Positions 54,063 through 60,505 of a DNA stretch of 64,000 bases are shown in pieces; the stretch's first letter is position 1; the number at the start of each line of letters is the position of its first letter. Location of the stretch: contig NZ_BMSA01000014.1 in the NCBI RefSeq assembly GCF_014648915.1, forward strand, positions 186,001 to 250,000, given 5' to 3'. The position numbers were made by a program, and so were the translations under genes. The notes beneath the pieces are model-generated. The model worked only from the letters and a program-made list of their open reading frames with translations. It was not told where the DNA came from and made no database searches. Source of the DNA: Streptomyces phaeofaciens (GTDB lineage Bacteria; Actinomycetota; Actinomycetes; Streptomycetales; Streptomycetaceae).

Positions 54063-54440
54063 CCCGTTACCTCCAGACAGCCTGCGCGGTTCCCTGACGG
54101 TGCCGACCAGGGTAAGGCCGACAGGCGTGGTGCGGCGGGGGAAGGCGGCAAAAGGACGGGCCACCGGCGCGAACGGCCGGTGGCCGGTACGGTACGAGCC
54201 CCCTCCCGGCCGGAGTCGGCCGCCGGCGGGCCCCGGGGGCCGGTGGGCCCCGGGGGCCGGTGGGCCCCGGGGGCCGGTGGGCCCCGGGGGCCGGCGCCGG
54301 CCGGCAGCGAGTCCCCTTCCCGCCGGCCTCGGCGCCCGCCGGCGCCCAGGCCCGGGAGCCGGCCGACGGCGAGTGCCCTTCAGCGACCTCGGCGCCCATG
54401 GGCCCCGAAGCCGCCCGACAGCGAGCCCCTGCCGGCAGCC
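54063..54440. other. GC-rich repeat-filled spacer upstream of the VMAP gene
   Basis: 378 nt without a gene. It contains a 17-nt tandem repeat, listed separately, and then three degenerate copies of a longer unit ending CGGCGCCC or CAGCGCCCG (54300-54450). Reading frames through it are artefacts of composition. Confidence 0.55.
54229..54296. repeat. 17-nt tandem repeat, four copies
   Basis: GGCCCCGGGGGCCGGTG is repeated four times head to tail (54229, 54246, 54263, 54280), the last ending in GGCG. Each unit is self-complementary (GGCCCC/GGGGCC). No spacers or cas genes, so it is not a CRISPR. Confidence 0.9.
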
Positions 54441-54590
54441 TCAGCGCCCGTGTGTACCCAGGGCCGCCCCCTCGGTCCGCACGCCCAGGCCGGACCCGGT
54501 GGCCGACACCGAGGCCCACGTCAGGACCACCGCGACCAGCAGTGCGGCCAGTGCCGCGATCGTGCCGGCCGTCGGCGAGCCGTCCCGCAT
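54441..54590 (-). CDS. Small membrane peptide, third gene of the ECF operon
   Basis: 49 residues. ATG 54590 overlaps the stop of the CU044_5270 gene by one base (TGATG), which predicts translational coupling. The peptide is a single membrane helix (IAALAALLVAVVLTWASVSA) with short flanks. No family is recognised. It is too short to be called by most gene finders, but position and topology make it believable as a partner of the upstream membrane protein. Confidence 0.55.
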   Translation of the reverse strand: MRDGSPTAGTIAALAALLVAVVLTWASVSATGSGLGVRTEGAALGTHGR

Positions 54591-55660
54591 CAGCTCGACC
54601 GCCCCGGGGTCTGCTTCATCTCGTCGACGAAGGCCCGCTGGGTGATCGCGCTGGTGCCTGTGACGGTGCCGATCTTGAACACATCGCCCTCGACGTGCTT
54701 GACCACCACGCTGCGCTGGCCGAGGAGTTCCAGGGTCTTCTTGTCGAAGATCCACTCGGTGCGCTGTCCGTCCTGCTCGTTCAGCCGCGCGATCGCGACC
54801 CCGTGCCGGCCCACGGCGTCGACCGCGTCGTCCACCGCGACGACCCCCGGCATCTTGGCTGCGGCCTTGTAGAGGGCGGCGGCGAGGTCCGCGGGCGGGT
54901 AGCTCTCGTTCAGCAGGTCGCCGATGGCGACGAAGGCCGCCTGGTCGCGGGGCACTTCGGGATCCCGCACGGCGTCCGACTCGCGGTAGATCTGCTTCAG
55001 CAGCACGTCGGGGTCGGTGGGCAGCTGGGCGAGCCTGTCGTACGCCGAGCTGCTCGGGTTCTCCCCGGCCAGGGTGATGCCGTCGTCACCCGTCTCCCCC
55101 TTCTCGATCAGCCAGCCGTCCCGGCCGTCGAGGGACTCCCAGACCTGACGGGAGTGCAGCTCCTGGCTGACCACCGTGGTCTTGTCGCCGTCGATCCTGG
55201 GGTACGTGGCCGCCACCTTCGAGGCGATGTAGACGAACTGACCGTCGTGCGCCGAGGGCTCGGAGACGTCGGCGGCGGCCAGGGAGATGCGGTCGAGCAG
55301 CTGGGGCGCGCCCTTGGCGTCGACGGCGCCGATCTGCGTGGTCAGCGCGGGACCGGTGGCCAGCGGGACCGTGCCGCCCGCGTCGCCGCCGGACAGCGCG
55401 AACCCGGCCACCACCGCGCCGGCCAGCACGAAGGCCGCGGCGGGCAGCAGGACCGCCCGGCGCAGGAACGGGTTGCGGCGCGGACGGACGGCCGGGGCGG
55501 CGGCCGAGCGGGTGGTGCGGAGGTCGTCGTGGATCTGGGCCATCAGATGCTCCTTGTGGAACTGGTGGCGGCCCGCCGGCAGATCCCGCTCCACGGAGGG
55601 CTGGAGATCCTGGGTCTCCGTCCACTCGGCCGGGTGCGGCTGGGAGGGGCTGGCGTTCAT
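54590..55660 (-). CDS. CU044_5270-family membrane protein (ECF-sigma-linked)
   Basis: 356 residues. A cytoplasmic N-terminus (about 1-65, PAEWTETQDLQPSVERDLPA), one membrane helix (AVLLPAAAFVLAGAVVAGFAL) and an extracytoplasmic domain (QIGAVDAKGAPQLLDRISLA, SRQVWESLDGRDGW) form the CU044_5270 layout. These proteins are usually encoded just after an ECF sigma gene, as here (ATGA overlap), and are thought to act as its partner or anti-sigma factor. The role is inferred from context. Confidence 0.85.
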   Translation of the reverse strand: MNASPSQPHPAEWTETQDLQPSVERDLPAGRHQFHKEHLMAQIHDDLRTTRSAAAPAVRPRRNPFLRRAVLLPAAAFVLAGAVVAGFALSGGDAGGTVPLATGPALTTQIGAVDAKGAPQLLDRISLAAADVSEPSAHDGQFVYIASKVAATYPRIDGDKTTVVSQELHSRQVWESLDGRDGWLIEKGETGDDGITLAGENPSSSAYDRLAQLPTDPDVLLKQIYRESDAVRDPEVPRDQAAFVAIGDLLNESYPPADLAAALYKAAAKMPGVVAVDDAVDAVGRHGVAIARLNEQDGQRTEWIFDKKTLELLGQRSVVVKHVEGDVFKIGTVTGTSAITQRAFVDEMKQTPGRSS

Positions 55661-56301
55661 CGGTTTCCTTCCTGTGCGGACCGGATCACATATCCGTGAT
55701 CACCTGTTATCTGCCGGTTCGGGTGGACGGGTTCCCGTTTTTTTCTGGCGAGTTCGGCGTCGGCGAGCTTGCGCAGCCGGCCGCGCGCCCGGGACAGCCG
55801 GGAGCGGACGGTTCCGACGGGGACCCCGAGGGTGCGGGCGGCCTCGGCGTACTCCATGCCCTCGCACAGGCAGAGCACCAGCACCTCGCGCTCGGGGCGT
55901 CTCAGGGAGCCCAGGGCGGTCAGCGTGGCGCTGATCCGGCGGCGGTCGTCGAGCCGCCCGGCCGTCTCCTCGGCATGGTCCGCGACCTGCTCCTCCGCTG
56001 CGCCGGCCGCGGCCGCTGCGGCGGCCGCGGTCCGGTAGCGCCGGTTGCTGCGGTATTGGGAGCGGGCGACGTTGGTGGCGATGCCCAGCAGCCAGGGCCG
56101 CAGCGAACCCCCCTCGGCCTCGACCGACGTACGGCGCCGCCACGCCTCCATGAACGTCGCCGACATGACGTCCTCGGCCACGGACCAGTCGGCCGTCAGC
56201 CTGAAGGCGTGGTTGTACACCACGCGGGCATAGGCGTCGAAGAGTTCCGCAAAGGCATCCGGATCTCCGGTTCGCACCCGGGTTCGCATATCTGTGGTCA
56301 C
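55657..56301 (-). CDS. ECF RNA polymerase sigma factor
   Basis: 214 residues from GTG 56301 (VTTDMRTRVRTGDPDAF). ATG 56289 is an alternative; the longer frame is rejected. Region 2 is FAELFDAYARVVYNHAFRLT with WSVAEDVMSATFMEAWRR, and region 4 is VLVLCLCEGMEYAEAARTLGVPVGTVRSRLSRAR (in parts EGMEYAEAARTLGVPVGTVR). An Ala-rich linker (about ten alanines) joins them. The gene has no Shine-Dalgarno and an ECF-like promoter 7 nt upstream, which suggests a leaderless transcript. It heads a three-gene operon. Confidence 0.9.
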   Translation of the reverse strand: MTTDMRTRVRTGDPDAFAELFDAYARVVYNHAFRLTADWSVAEDVMSATFMEAWRRRTSVEAEGGSLRPWLLGIATNVARSQYRSNRRYRTAAAAAAAAGAAEEQVADHAEETAGRLDDRRRISATLTALGSLRRPEREVLVLCLCEGMEYAEAARTLGVPVGTVRSRLSRARGRLRKLADAELARKKREPVHPNRQITGDHGYVIRSAQEGNR

Positions 56302-56307
56302 GCTGAG

Positions 56308-56349
56308 AACTGCCGACTTGGACGACCGGGTTCCGGTGACGTACGTCAC
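56308..56349 (-). promoter_or_regulatory. ECF-type promoter and palindrome ahead of the sigma gene
   Basis: On the minus strand GGAAC at 56334-56330 and GTT at 56310-56308 are 19 nt apart, matching the two conserved elements of many ECF promoters. Just upstream is a perfect 14-nt palindrome GTGACGTACGTCAC (56336-56349). Autoregulation by the sigma factor is plausible but unproven. Confidence 0.5.
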
Positions 56350-56409
56350 GCCCGGTCCGCTGAAGGGCGGCACCCGCCGCCGGACACCACCGACACGCAC
56401 CACCAACAA

Positions 56410-56438
56410 CGCCCCCACGATCCAAGATCGCGGGGGCG
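56410..56438 (-). terminator. Terminator of the former tRNA-Thr gene
   Basis: CGCCCCCACGATC-CAA-GATCGCGGGGGCG forms a 13-bp stem with one mismatch, 20 nt beyond the tRNA fragment's 3' end on its strand. It is followed by TTGTTGG. It was left on the chromosomal side when the element integrated. Confidence 0.75.
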
Positions 56439-56458
56439 TCCACGCAGGTCAGCCACGG

Positions 56459-56500
56459 AGCCCCCTGTCGGACTCGAACCGACGACCTTCGCTTTACAAG
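56459..56500 (-). other. tRNA-Thr(TGT) 3' fragment, left attachment site
   Basis: On the minus strand the sequence reads anticodon loop CTTGTAA, stem AGCGA, then T-arm GTCGG-TTCGAGT-CCGAC, then acceptor AGGGGGC. The bases before the loop do not pair with the anticodon stem and no D-arm or 5' acceptor is present, so this is the 3' half only. This is the direct-repeat type att site left by tyrosine-recombinase integration into a tRNA gene. Confidence 0.88.
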
Positions 56501-56788
56501 TTCCACCGGGTACGCGTTCAACGCTGCCACCAGCACCCGGCACTCGACTGGCGAGTCCTCAGGAGGCTGCCACGGAGCACCGAGATGCGTCCGCGTTGCC
56601 GTCAACTACTGCCGTCAGCCACAACAAGCCGCACAGCCCTCGACTCCCATCCAGCGCCCGCGCACCGCTGGCCAGCAACGAATCGACAGATACAGACAGG
56701 AACTTCAATGACCTGTAACCAATGTAGCGGCTACCGTCATACTGGTGCGTGAAGCCAGTAACTTCTGTGCACACCAAGGGGACGGTGG

Positions 56789-57049
56789 GTGGGGGAAGAG
56801 CTACAGCCACGCAGCCACAAGGACAAGGTCATCCGAGATGCCTTGGTTGCGATCATGGCCAACGGGGGCTGGAAGCTCCACAAGGGCGCCCACTGGGGGC
56901 TCCTGACCTGTGACGCCGGCTGCCATCGCATCTCCGTGAGCGGAACGCCGCGCGTCTCAGAGCGCCACGCCCGTGACCTGCTGCGCGAAGCTCGCACCTG
57001 CCCTCTGCCCGACGACGACCCCCGCAGCGTCAAGCGCACGGATGTCTGA
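56789..57049 (+). CDS. HicA-like toxin of a toxin-antitoxin-chaperone module
   Basis: 86 residues from GTG 56789, with AAGGGGA upstream. KVIRDALVAIMANGGWKLHKGAHWGLLTC has the HicA pattern of a Gly/aromatic turn followed by a conserved histidine on a short strand (KGAHWGLLTC), then HRISVSGTPRVSERHARDLLREA. HicA proteins are small mRNA-binding ribonucleases with a dsRBD-like fold. It precedes an HTH protein and a SecB-like chaperone in the toxin-antitoxin-chaperone order known from Rv1955-Rv1957. The family call is moderate, based on motif and context. Confidence 0.65.
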   Translation: MGEELQPRSHKDKVIRDALVAIMANGGWKLHKGAHWGLLTCDAGCHRISVSGTPRVSERHARDLLREARTCPLPDDDPRSVKRTDV

Positions 57050-57075
57050 CTTCCCGCTTGACGGCTCACTTGGGG

Positions 57076-57102
57076 GGTACCGTACCGTTGACAACTGTCA
57101 AC
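57076..57102 (+). promoter_or_regulatory. Twin palindromes between toxin and antitoxin genes
   Basis: GGTAC-C-GTACC (57076-57086) abuts GTTGACA-AC-TGTCAAC (57087-57102), both perfect inverted repeats. The second contains a consensus -35 TTGACA (57088-57093). They are the natural binding sites for the HTH antitoxin and would give antitoxin and chaperone a promoter separate from the toxin. Confidence 0.65.
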
Positions 57103-57130
57103 AGGTGCCATCGACAGCAGGGGAGTGCCA

Positions 57131-57784
57131 ATGACTACATACGCTCTCAGGTTTGAGGTGGAGCCTCCCACCGACCGCGAGGCCCTAGAAACAGCTTTCT
57201 ATGACCACTTCGACGGAACGGTCCTGGAGTCGTTCGGCCGCTGGTTGATCACGGTCTACATGGACGGCCACCAGAACGGCACGAGTGCGGCAAAGTGCGC
57301 CGCGATGGAACTTCGGGAAAAGCTTGGCGCTATCGCTCTCCGCACGGATCGCGACTTGGTAGACGCTTCTGAAATCTCCCGGAGAATAAACCGGAGCAGA
57401 GAGAGTGTACGCCAACTGATTCAGGGCGAGCGACGCAAGGGGTCCGCTTTCCCTACGCCCGTAGGCTCTCCTAACGGGAAGAAAATCTGGGAATGGGGCA
57501 CCGTTAATGAGTGGCTGAGAAGCCACGTTCCGGGCGAGCATGACGCAGAGCGCTACTTGAGCCAAGGCGAGTGCGCCGTTATTGATGCATGGCTTTTCCG
57601 GTGGGGCAGCATGTCGCGTGAACAGCACGTTCGAACGGAATTCTTCGAGATCACCGCCTCCGAAAGGACTGGCGCAAATCCGCACAGCAGGACACGCCAC
57701 GTAAAAGAGGCGTGGGTTTCCTCCTGGAATATTAGCGAGCAGGTAGTAGAAGCAAGCTCCATCTCATCCTCGGATCCAGGGTGA
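57131..57784 (+). CDS. HTH antitoxin of the TAC module
   Basis: 217 residues from ATG 57131 with GGGGAG upstream; GTG 57125 is two codons earlier. The N-terminal part (1-75) is an alpha/beta domain, perhaps the toxin-binding part. DLVDASEISRRINRSRESVRQLIQGERR (about 78-105) is a helix-turn-helix, and KKIWEWGTVNEWL resembles the AlpA/MerR-type wing. About 85 further residues with no DNA-binding features form a C-terminal extension, the position of the chaperone-addiction segment in TAC antitoxins. The SecB-like gene begins 7 nt later. Confidence 0.7.
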   Translation: MTTYALRFEVEPPTDREALETAFYDHFDGTVLESFGRWLITVYMDGHQNGTSAAKCAAMELREKLGAIALRTDRDLVDASEISRRINRSRESVRQLIQGERRKGSAFPTPVGSPNGKKIWEWGTVNEWLRSHVPGEHDAERYLSQGECAVIDAWLFRWGSMSREQHVRTEFFEITASERTGANPHSRTRHVKEAWVSSWNISEQVVEASSISSSDPG

Positions 57785-57791
57785 AGCGAAA

Positions 57792-58259
57792 ATGCCATTC
57801 CTGATCGAGCTGTCAAAAGATGCCAAGAAACTCGCCGCGTCGGTGGGATCCCACGCACGCCTTGAAGACATCAGAGTCTTGGAGATTCACGGAAAAGTCC
57901 TTGACCCGCAGGCGGCCGAGGAGCTTTCCCCCGTTTCGCAGCTGAACACCACCGTGACCGTCGCAGTCACAGAGGACAGCTTGCTGTACCGCTTCAGGCA
58001 CGAGTTCACCATCAAAGGGAAAGACGAAAAGGACGCCGTTCACATTTCCCTTGAATTGGGAATCATTTTCAATGTTTCAAGAGCGAGAAACGCCGAAATA
58101 AAGTTCAGCGAAGAAGCGGTAACTGCATTCGGGAGATCAACCGCAATGCTGGCAGTGTACCCATACATACGATCCGCCGTATCGGACCTGACAGTACGTC
58201 TTGGCTGCCCGCCAGCAACATTGGATCTCCTTGCCCTCGGAGAAGACGAAGATGAGTGA
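57792..58259 (+). CDS. SecB-like chaperone of the TAC module
   Basis: 155 residues. The C-terminal half AVYPYIRSAVSDLTVRLGCPPATLDLL matches, block by block, the mycobacterial SecB-like protein Rv1957 (WPYIREYVYDLTGRLALPP). The N-terminus KKLAASVGSHARLEDIRVLE matches its start too. In that system the chaperone binds the antitoxin C-terminus and prevents its degradation. The fold is SecB-like with paired strands and a long last helix. Low GC compared with the chromosome suggests it came with the element. Confidence 0.8.
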   Translation: MPFLIELSKDAKKLAASVGSHARLEDIRVLEIHGKVLDPQAAEELSPVSQLNTTVTVAVTEDSLLYRFRHEFTIKGKDEKDAVHISLELGIIFNVSRARNAEIKFSEEAVTAFGRSTAMLAVYPYIRSAVSDLTVRLGCPPATLDLLALGEDEDE

Positions 58260-58315
58260 CGTCTCGCAAGCCTCCCCTAAGAGGGTGCGAGACGTCGCTC
58301 AGCACAATTTCGCCC

Positions 58316-58972
58316 CTAGGCCACTTCAGGTACGAGCCGAGTTGTAAAGCCTGCATCACGCAAACGCTCGTAAGCTGCAGCAACGTCCCCAGGAATTGAC
58401 TGCTTGAGCATGAACCCTTGCGGCGGGTAAATCATAAGTCTTTGCAGAGAACCGACGAGCATGTCCACGACGAGCCGTGCATCCTGGATCGAGTCGACAT
58501 ATTCAGAGAGACTCATGGGAGTCGACGCGCTAATGAATTCAGCTTCCGGCCAAAGCTTCCGCGCGGTTGCCCATGCTCGGCGCTCCTCATACGGTTTACT
58601 GACAAGCAATACGGAACGGACCGCTATCCCGTGCTCTTCGAGCAGCGCACGGGATAGCGTGATGTTTTGGCCAGTATTGCGAGCGTGAGGCTCGACGAGA
58701 ATGACGTCTGCCGGGACACCCAGCTCCAAGGCGCGGTCCCGGTAGTGCTCAGCTTCGCCACGCGGCATTCGGTCCTGCGTTGTCCGGCTGGTGGCGCCCG
58801 TGAAGACGATCAGCGGCATCATGCCACGCCGGTACAGGTCGACTGTGGTATCGGCGACGCCGAGGTCGTGACTGCCAAGGCCGACGGCGACCGAGCACGG
58901 GCGCGGCTCGTGGTGCATTTGCTGGTAGTCCCACAAGAGCTGGGCGTCTTGCCAGTCCTGTTCGGAGATCAC
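58316..58972 (-). CDS. YdcF/DUF218 family protein
   Basis: 218 residues. SVAVGLGSHDLGVADTTVDL, IVFTGATSRTT and GEAEHYRDRALELGVPADVILVEPHARNTGQN (in part VILVEPHARNTGQN) are characteristic of DUF218 (YdcF/SanA-type) proteins, a Rossmann-like fold with a possible nucleotide or phosphate pocket. No membrane segment is present, so it is cytoplasmic. The start overlaps the GntR stop (4 nt), forming a two-gene operon that is typical of AICEs. The function is not known. Confidence 0.83.
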   Translation of the reverse strand: MISEQDWQDAQLLWDYQQMHHEPRPCSVAVGLGSHDLGVADTTVDLYRRGMMPLIVFTGATSRTTQDRMPRGEAEHYRDRALELGVPADVILVEPHARNTGQNITLSRALLEEHGIAVRSVLLVSKPYEERRAWATARKLWPEAEFISASTPMSLSEYVDSIQDARLVVDMLVGSLQRLMIYPPQGFMLKQSIPGDVAAAYERLRDAGFTTRLVPEVA

Positions 58973-59769
58973 GCTGAATCCTCCGCGCCAGTGTCGTTGG
59001 CGGAGTCAGGAACCCTGAACTCGTACTCCCACGCGAAGCGCGAGGCCGAGTGGATGCCGACGGCGAACTCGACGACCGTACCGTCCGCTGTGTACGTCGT
59101 CCGGTGCAACTCGACGACCGGCTCCCCGGCCGGGAGCTGAAGGAGCTGCACTTCCTCTGCTGTCGGGACGCGGGCGAACAGCGCCTCTTTCATGTGGTCG
59201 ATCTCGTAACCGGCGTCATAGAGCACCCGGTACCCGCCGCCACGGCCGGCCGGGCCGGGGGTGGGGTCCACGATGCGCGTCCCCTCGACATGCTCGGGCC
59301 GGTAGTAGCTGGTCAGAGTGTGGGTCGGCTGCGTCCCTTCCTTCACGAGACGGGCGCGAGCGTAGATGTCAGAGCCGACCGGGACCCCTAGGCCTTCCGC
59401 CACAAGGCTGCTCGCGATCTCACGGCTCACCGTCTGCGTCTGCTCATTGCGCTTGTACGCGCGGCCGGACGCAACGCGGTCGGCGATGAAGGCGACTTCG
59501 TCCCCGTCGCGCCACTTGGCCTTGTCGTACCGGGCGATCCCGAGCCGCTTGAGGGGAGTCCGCGGCCGCACGACGGTCCCGTGACCGCGCGTCGAGGTCA
59601 CCAGCCCCTCAGCCTCCAGAGCCTTGTAGGCCTGGTGCACGGTGGCTTTCGAGCCCTCGCCGGCCTCGACCAGCTCCCTGATCTGGGGCAACTGCGCGCC
59701 CGGCTCGTACTCACCGTTTCTGATCTGCTCCGCGAGCCTGTCCGCCAGGTCGCGCCACTTGGGTGCCAC
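58969..59769 (-). CDS. GntR-family regulator with UTRA domain (AICE transfer repressor)
   Basis: 266 residues. The N-terminal winged helix MAPKWRDLADRLAEQIRNGEYEPGAQLPQ with SKATVHQAYKALEAEGLV is the GntR type. From about 95 on, the UTRA ligand domain shows YARARLVKEGTQPTHTLTSYY and LPAGEPVVELHRTTY. In pSAM2 and relatives a GntR protein (KorSA) represses transfer and excision. Three matching operators lie just upstream of this gene, so it probably regulates itself and the divergent transfer operon. Confidence 0.85.
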   Translation of the reverse strand: MAPKWRDLADRLAEQIRNGEYEPGAQLPQIRELVEAGEGSKATVHQAYKALEAEGLVTSTRGHGTVVRPRTPLKRLGIARYDKAKWRDGDEVAFIADRVASGRAYKRNEQTQTVSREIASSLVAEGLGVPVGSDIYARARLVKEGTQPTHTLTSYYRPEHVEGTRIVDPTPGPAGRGGGYRVLYDAGYEIDHMKEALFARVPTAEEVQLLQLPAGEPVVELHRTTYTADGTVVEFAVGIHSASRFAWEYEFRVPDSANDTGAEDSA

Positions 59770-59803
59770 GCCGAACTCCTCTCGATGCGAACCAGTGAAG
59801 CAC

Positions 59804-59874
59804 AGTCCTAGGACTGTTGACAGTCCTAGGACTACGTGCCATCTTCATCTCAAGCCGCTCGCAGTCCTAGGACA
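59804..59874. promoter_or_regulatory. Three AGTCCTAGGACT operators
   Basis: AGTCCTAGGACT is a perfect 12-nt palindrome at 59804-59815 and 59822-59833 (18 nt apart, same face of the helix roughly), with a third copy AGTCCTAGGACA at 59863-59874. They sit 35-105 nt upstream of the GntR start and serve the divergent promoters. Confidence 0.82.
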
Positions 59875-60061
59875 GCGAGTTGGAGGGGGCCTTCTTTGGG
59901 CTGCCTTTCACACGCGGCTAGGGGCCCGGGACAGAGCGGGCCGAGGGCACCGGATCCCTGGTCAACCGGATGGCTAGGCCGAAAGGCCGACGTCTCCATA
60001 CGCCTACAAACGGGAGCCCGTGTTCCCGAAGGAGACACCCTGCACCGCCTGCAAGACCTCA

Positions 60062-60110
60062 GCCCCGGCGACCAGCCGTGAAGGGCGCGGGATCGAATCC
60101 CGCCCGGGGC
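60062..60110 (+). other. tRNA-like minihelix in the transfer-operon leader
   Basis: GCCCCGG (60062-60068) pairs perfectly with CCGGGGC (60104-60110). Inside, the second stem GCGGG/CCCGC (60087-60091/60099-60103) has a 7-nt loop ATCGAAT. That is an acceptor stem stacked on a T-arm, with 18 nt between and no D or anticodon arm. The resemblance to a tRNA half is clear, but function is unknown. Confidence 0.5.
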
Positions 60111-60133
60111 GCTCCGGCCGCTTCTGCGGTCGC

Positions 60134-60152
60134 GCCGCGTGTCGCACGCGGC
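60134..60152 (+). other. Hairpin in the transfer-operon leader
   Basis: GCCGCGTG-TCG-CACGCGGC is a perfect 8-bp stem with a 3-nt loop, between the tRNA-like fold and the second hairpin. Confidence 0.6.
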
Positions 60153-60168
60153 TTCCCTTCAACGGCGT

Positions 60169-60198
60169 GCGGCCCCGGTGCGGGAACACCGGGGCCGC
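60169..60198 (+). terminator. Terminator-like hairpin before the transfer operon
   Basis: GCGGCCCCGGTG-CGGGAA-CACCGGGGCCGC is a perfect 12-bp stem with a 6-nt loop, 38 nt before the first gene of the operon. It could attenuate transcription into the transfer genes or shield their leader. Confidence 0.6.
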
Positions 60199-60235
60199 TG
60201 TTCGGGCCGTTCCTGTGTGAGAGGAACACTGACCC

Positions 60236-60505
60236 ATGAGGCACATCGGTGCTGTTCAGGTGGTTGTTACCGCCGACGATTTCGACCGTGAGCCGACGCT
60301 CGCGGAGCTGGACGCGATCGAGCTGGAGTCCCCGCTGATCCTGGCGGAGGTCGACCTGCTCGACGCGCAGATCAAGGCCATGGACCACCCCGAGAACGAC
60401 GTCGACACCCGCCGGATCCGCCGGGCCCATAACCGGGTCCTGGCCGCGCGGCGGGACGCGGCCAACCGCACCGCCAACGAGGTGCTGCCGGGCGGTGCCG
60501 CGTGA
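60236..60505 (+). CDS. DUF6284 family protein
   Basis: 89 residues from ATG 60236. EPTLAELDAIELESPLILAEVDLLDAQIKAM and RRIRRAHNRVLAARRDAANR (shown in part) form two helices typical of DUF6284, a small family found in AICE and plasmid transfer regions. A helical hairpin with acidic and basic halves suggests a protein-binding role. Function is unknown. It heads the transfer operon and its stop overlaps the next start (GTGA). Confidence 0.78.
   Translation: MRHIGAVQVVVTADDFDREPTLAELDAIELESPLILAEVDLLDAQIKAMDHPENDVDTRRIRRAHNRVLAARRDAANRTANEVLPGGAA

Larger units (their letters stand above)
56302..56788. other. Chromosome-element junction region
   Basis: 487 nt without a gene, containing in order the sigma promoter, a terminator, the tRNA-Thr fragment and about 290 nt of the element's left end with lower GC. 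Short open frames here do not look coding. Confidence 0.5.
59770..60235 (+). other. Long structured leader and control region of the transfer operon
   Basis: 466 nt without a supported gene between the GntR start and DUF6284. After the operators come, in order, a tRNA-like fold (60062-60110), a hairpin (60134-60152) and a second hairpin (60169-60198). A 66-codon frame at 60020-60220 overlaps all three and is probably not a gene. Confidence 0.6.

Noticed and set aside
42000-54100. Complete FxsABC locus with radical-SAM maturase
   Set aside because: I looked for a CxxxCxxC radical-SAM motif in all plausible genes from 42 to 54 kb and found none, so the locus is described as FxsA/HExxH/FxsT-like only.
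54229-54296. CRISPR array
   Set aside because: Repeats are directly contiguous with no spacers, and no cas gene is in the window.
56459-56540. Complete tRNA-Thr gene
   Set aside because: Only the 3' half from the anticodon loop is present; bases upstream cannot form the anticodon stem, D-arm or acceptor 5' strand.
60020-60220. 66-codon frame in the transfer-operon leader
   Set aside because: It crosses three strong hairpins and shows no family signal; the RNA structures explain the sequence better.
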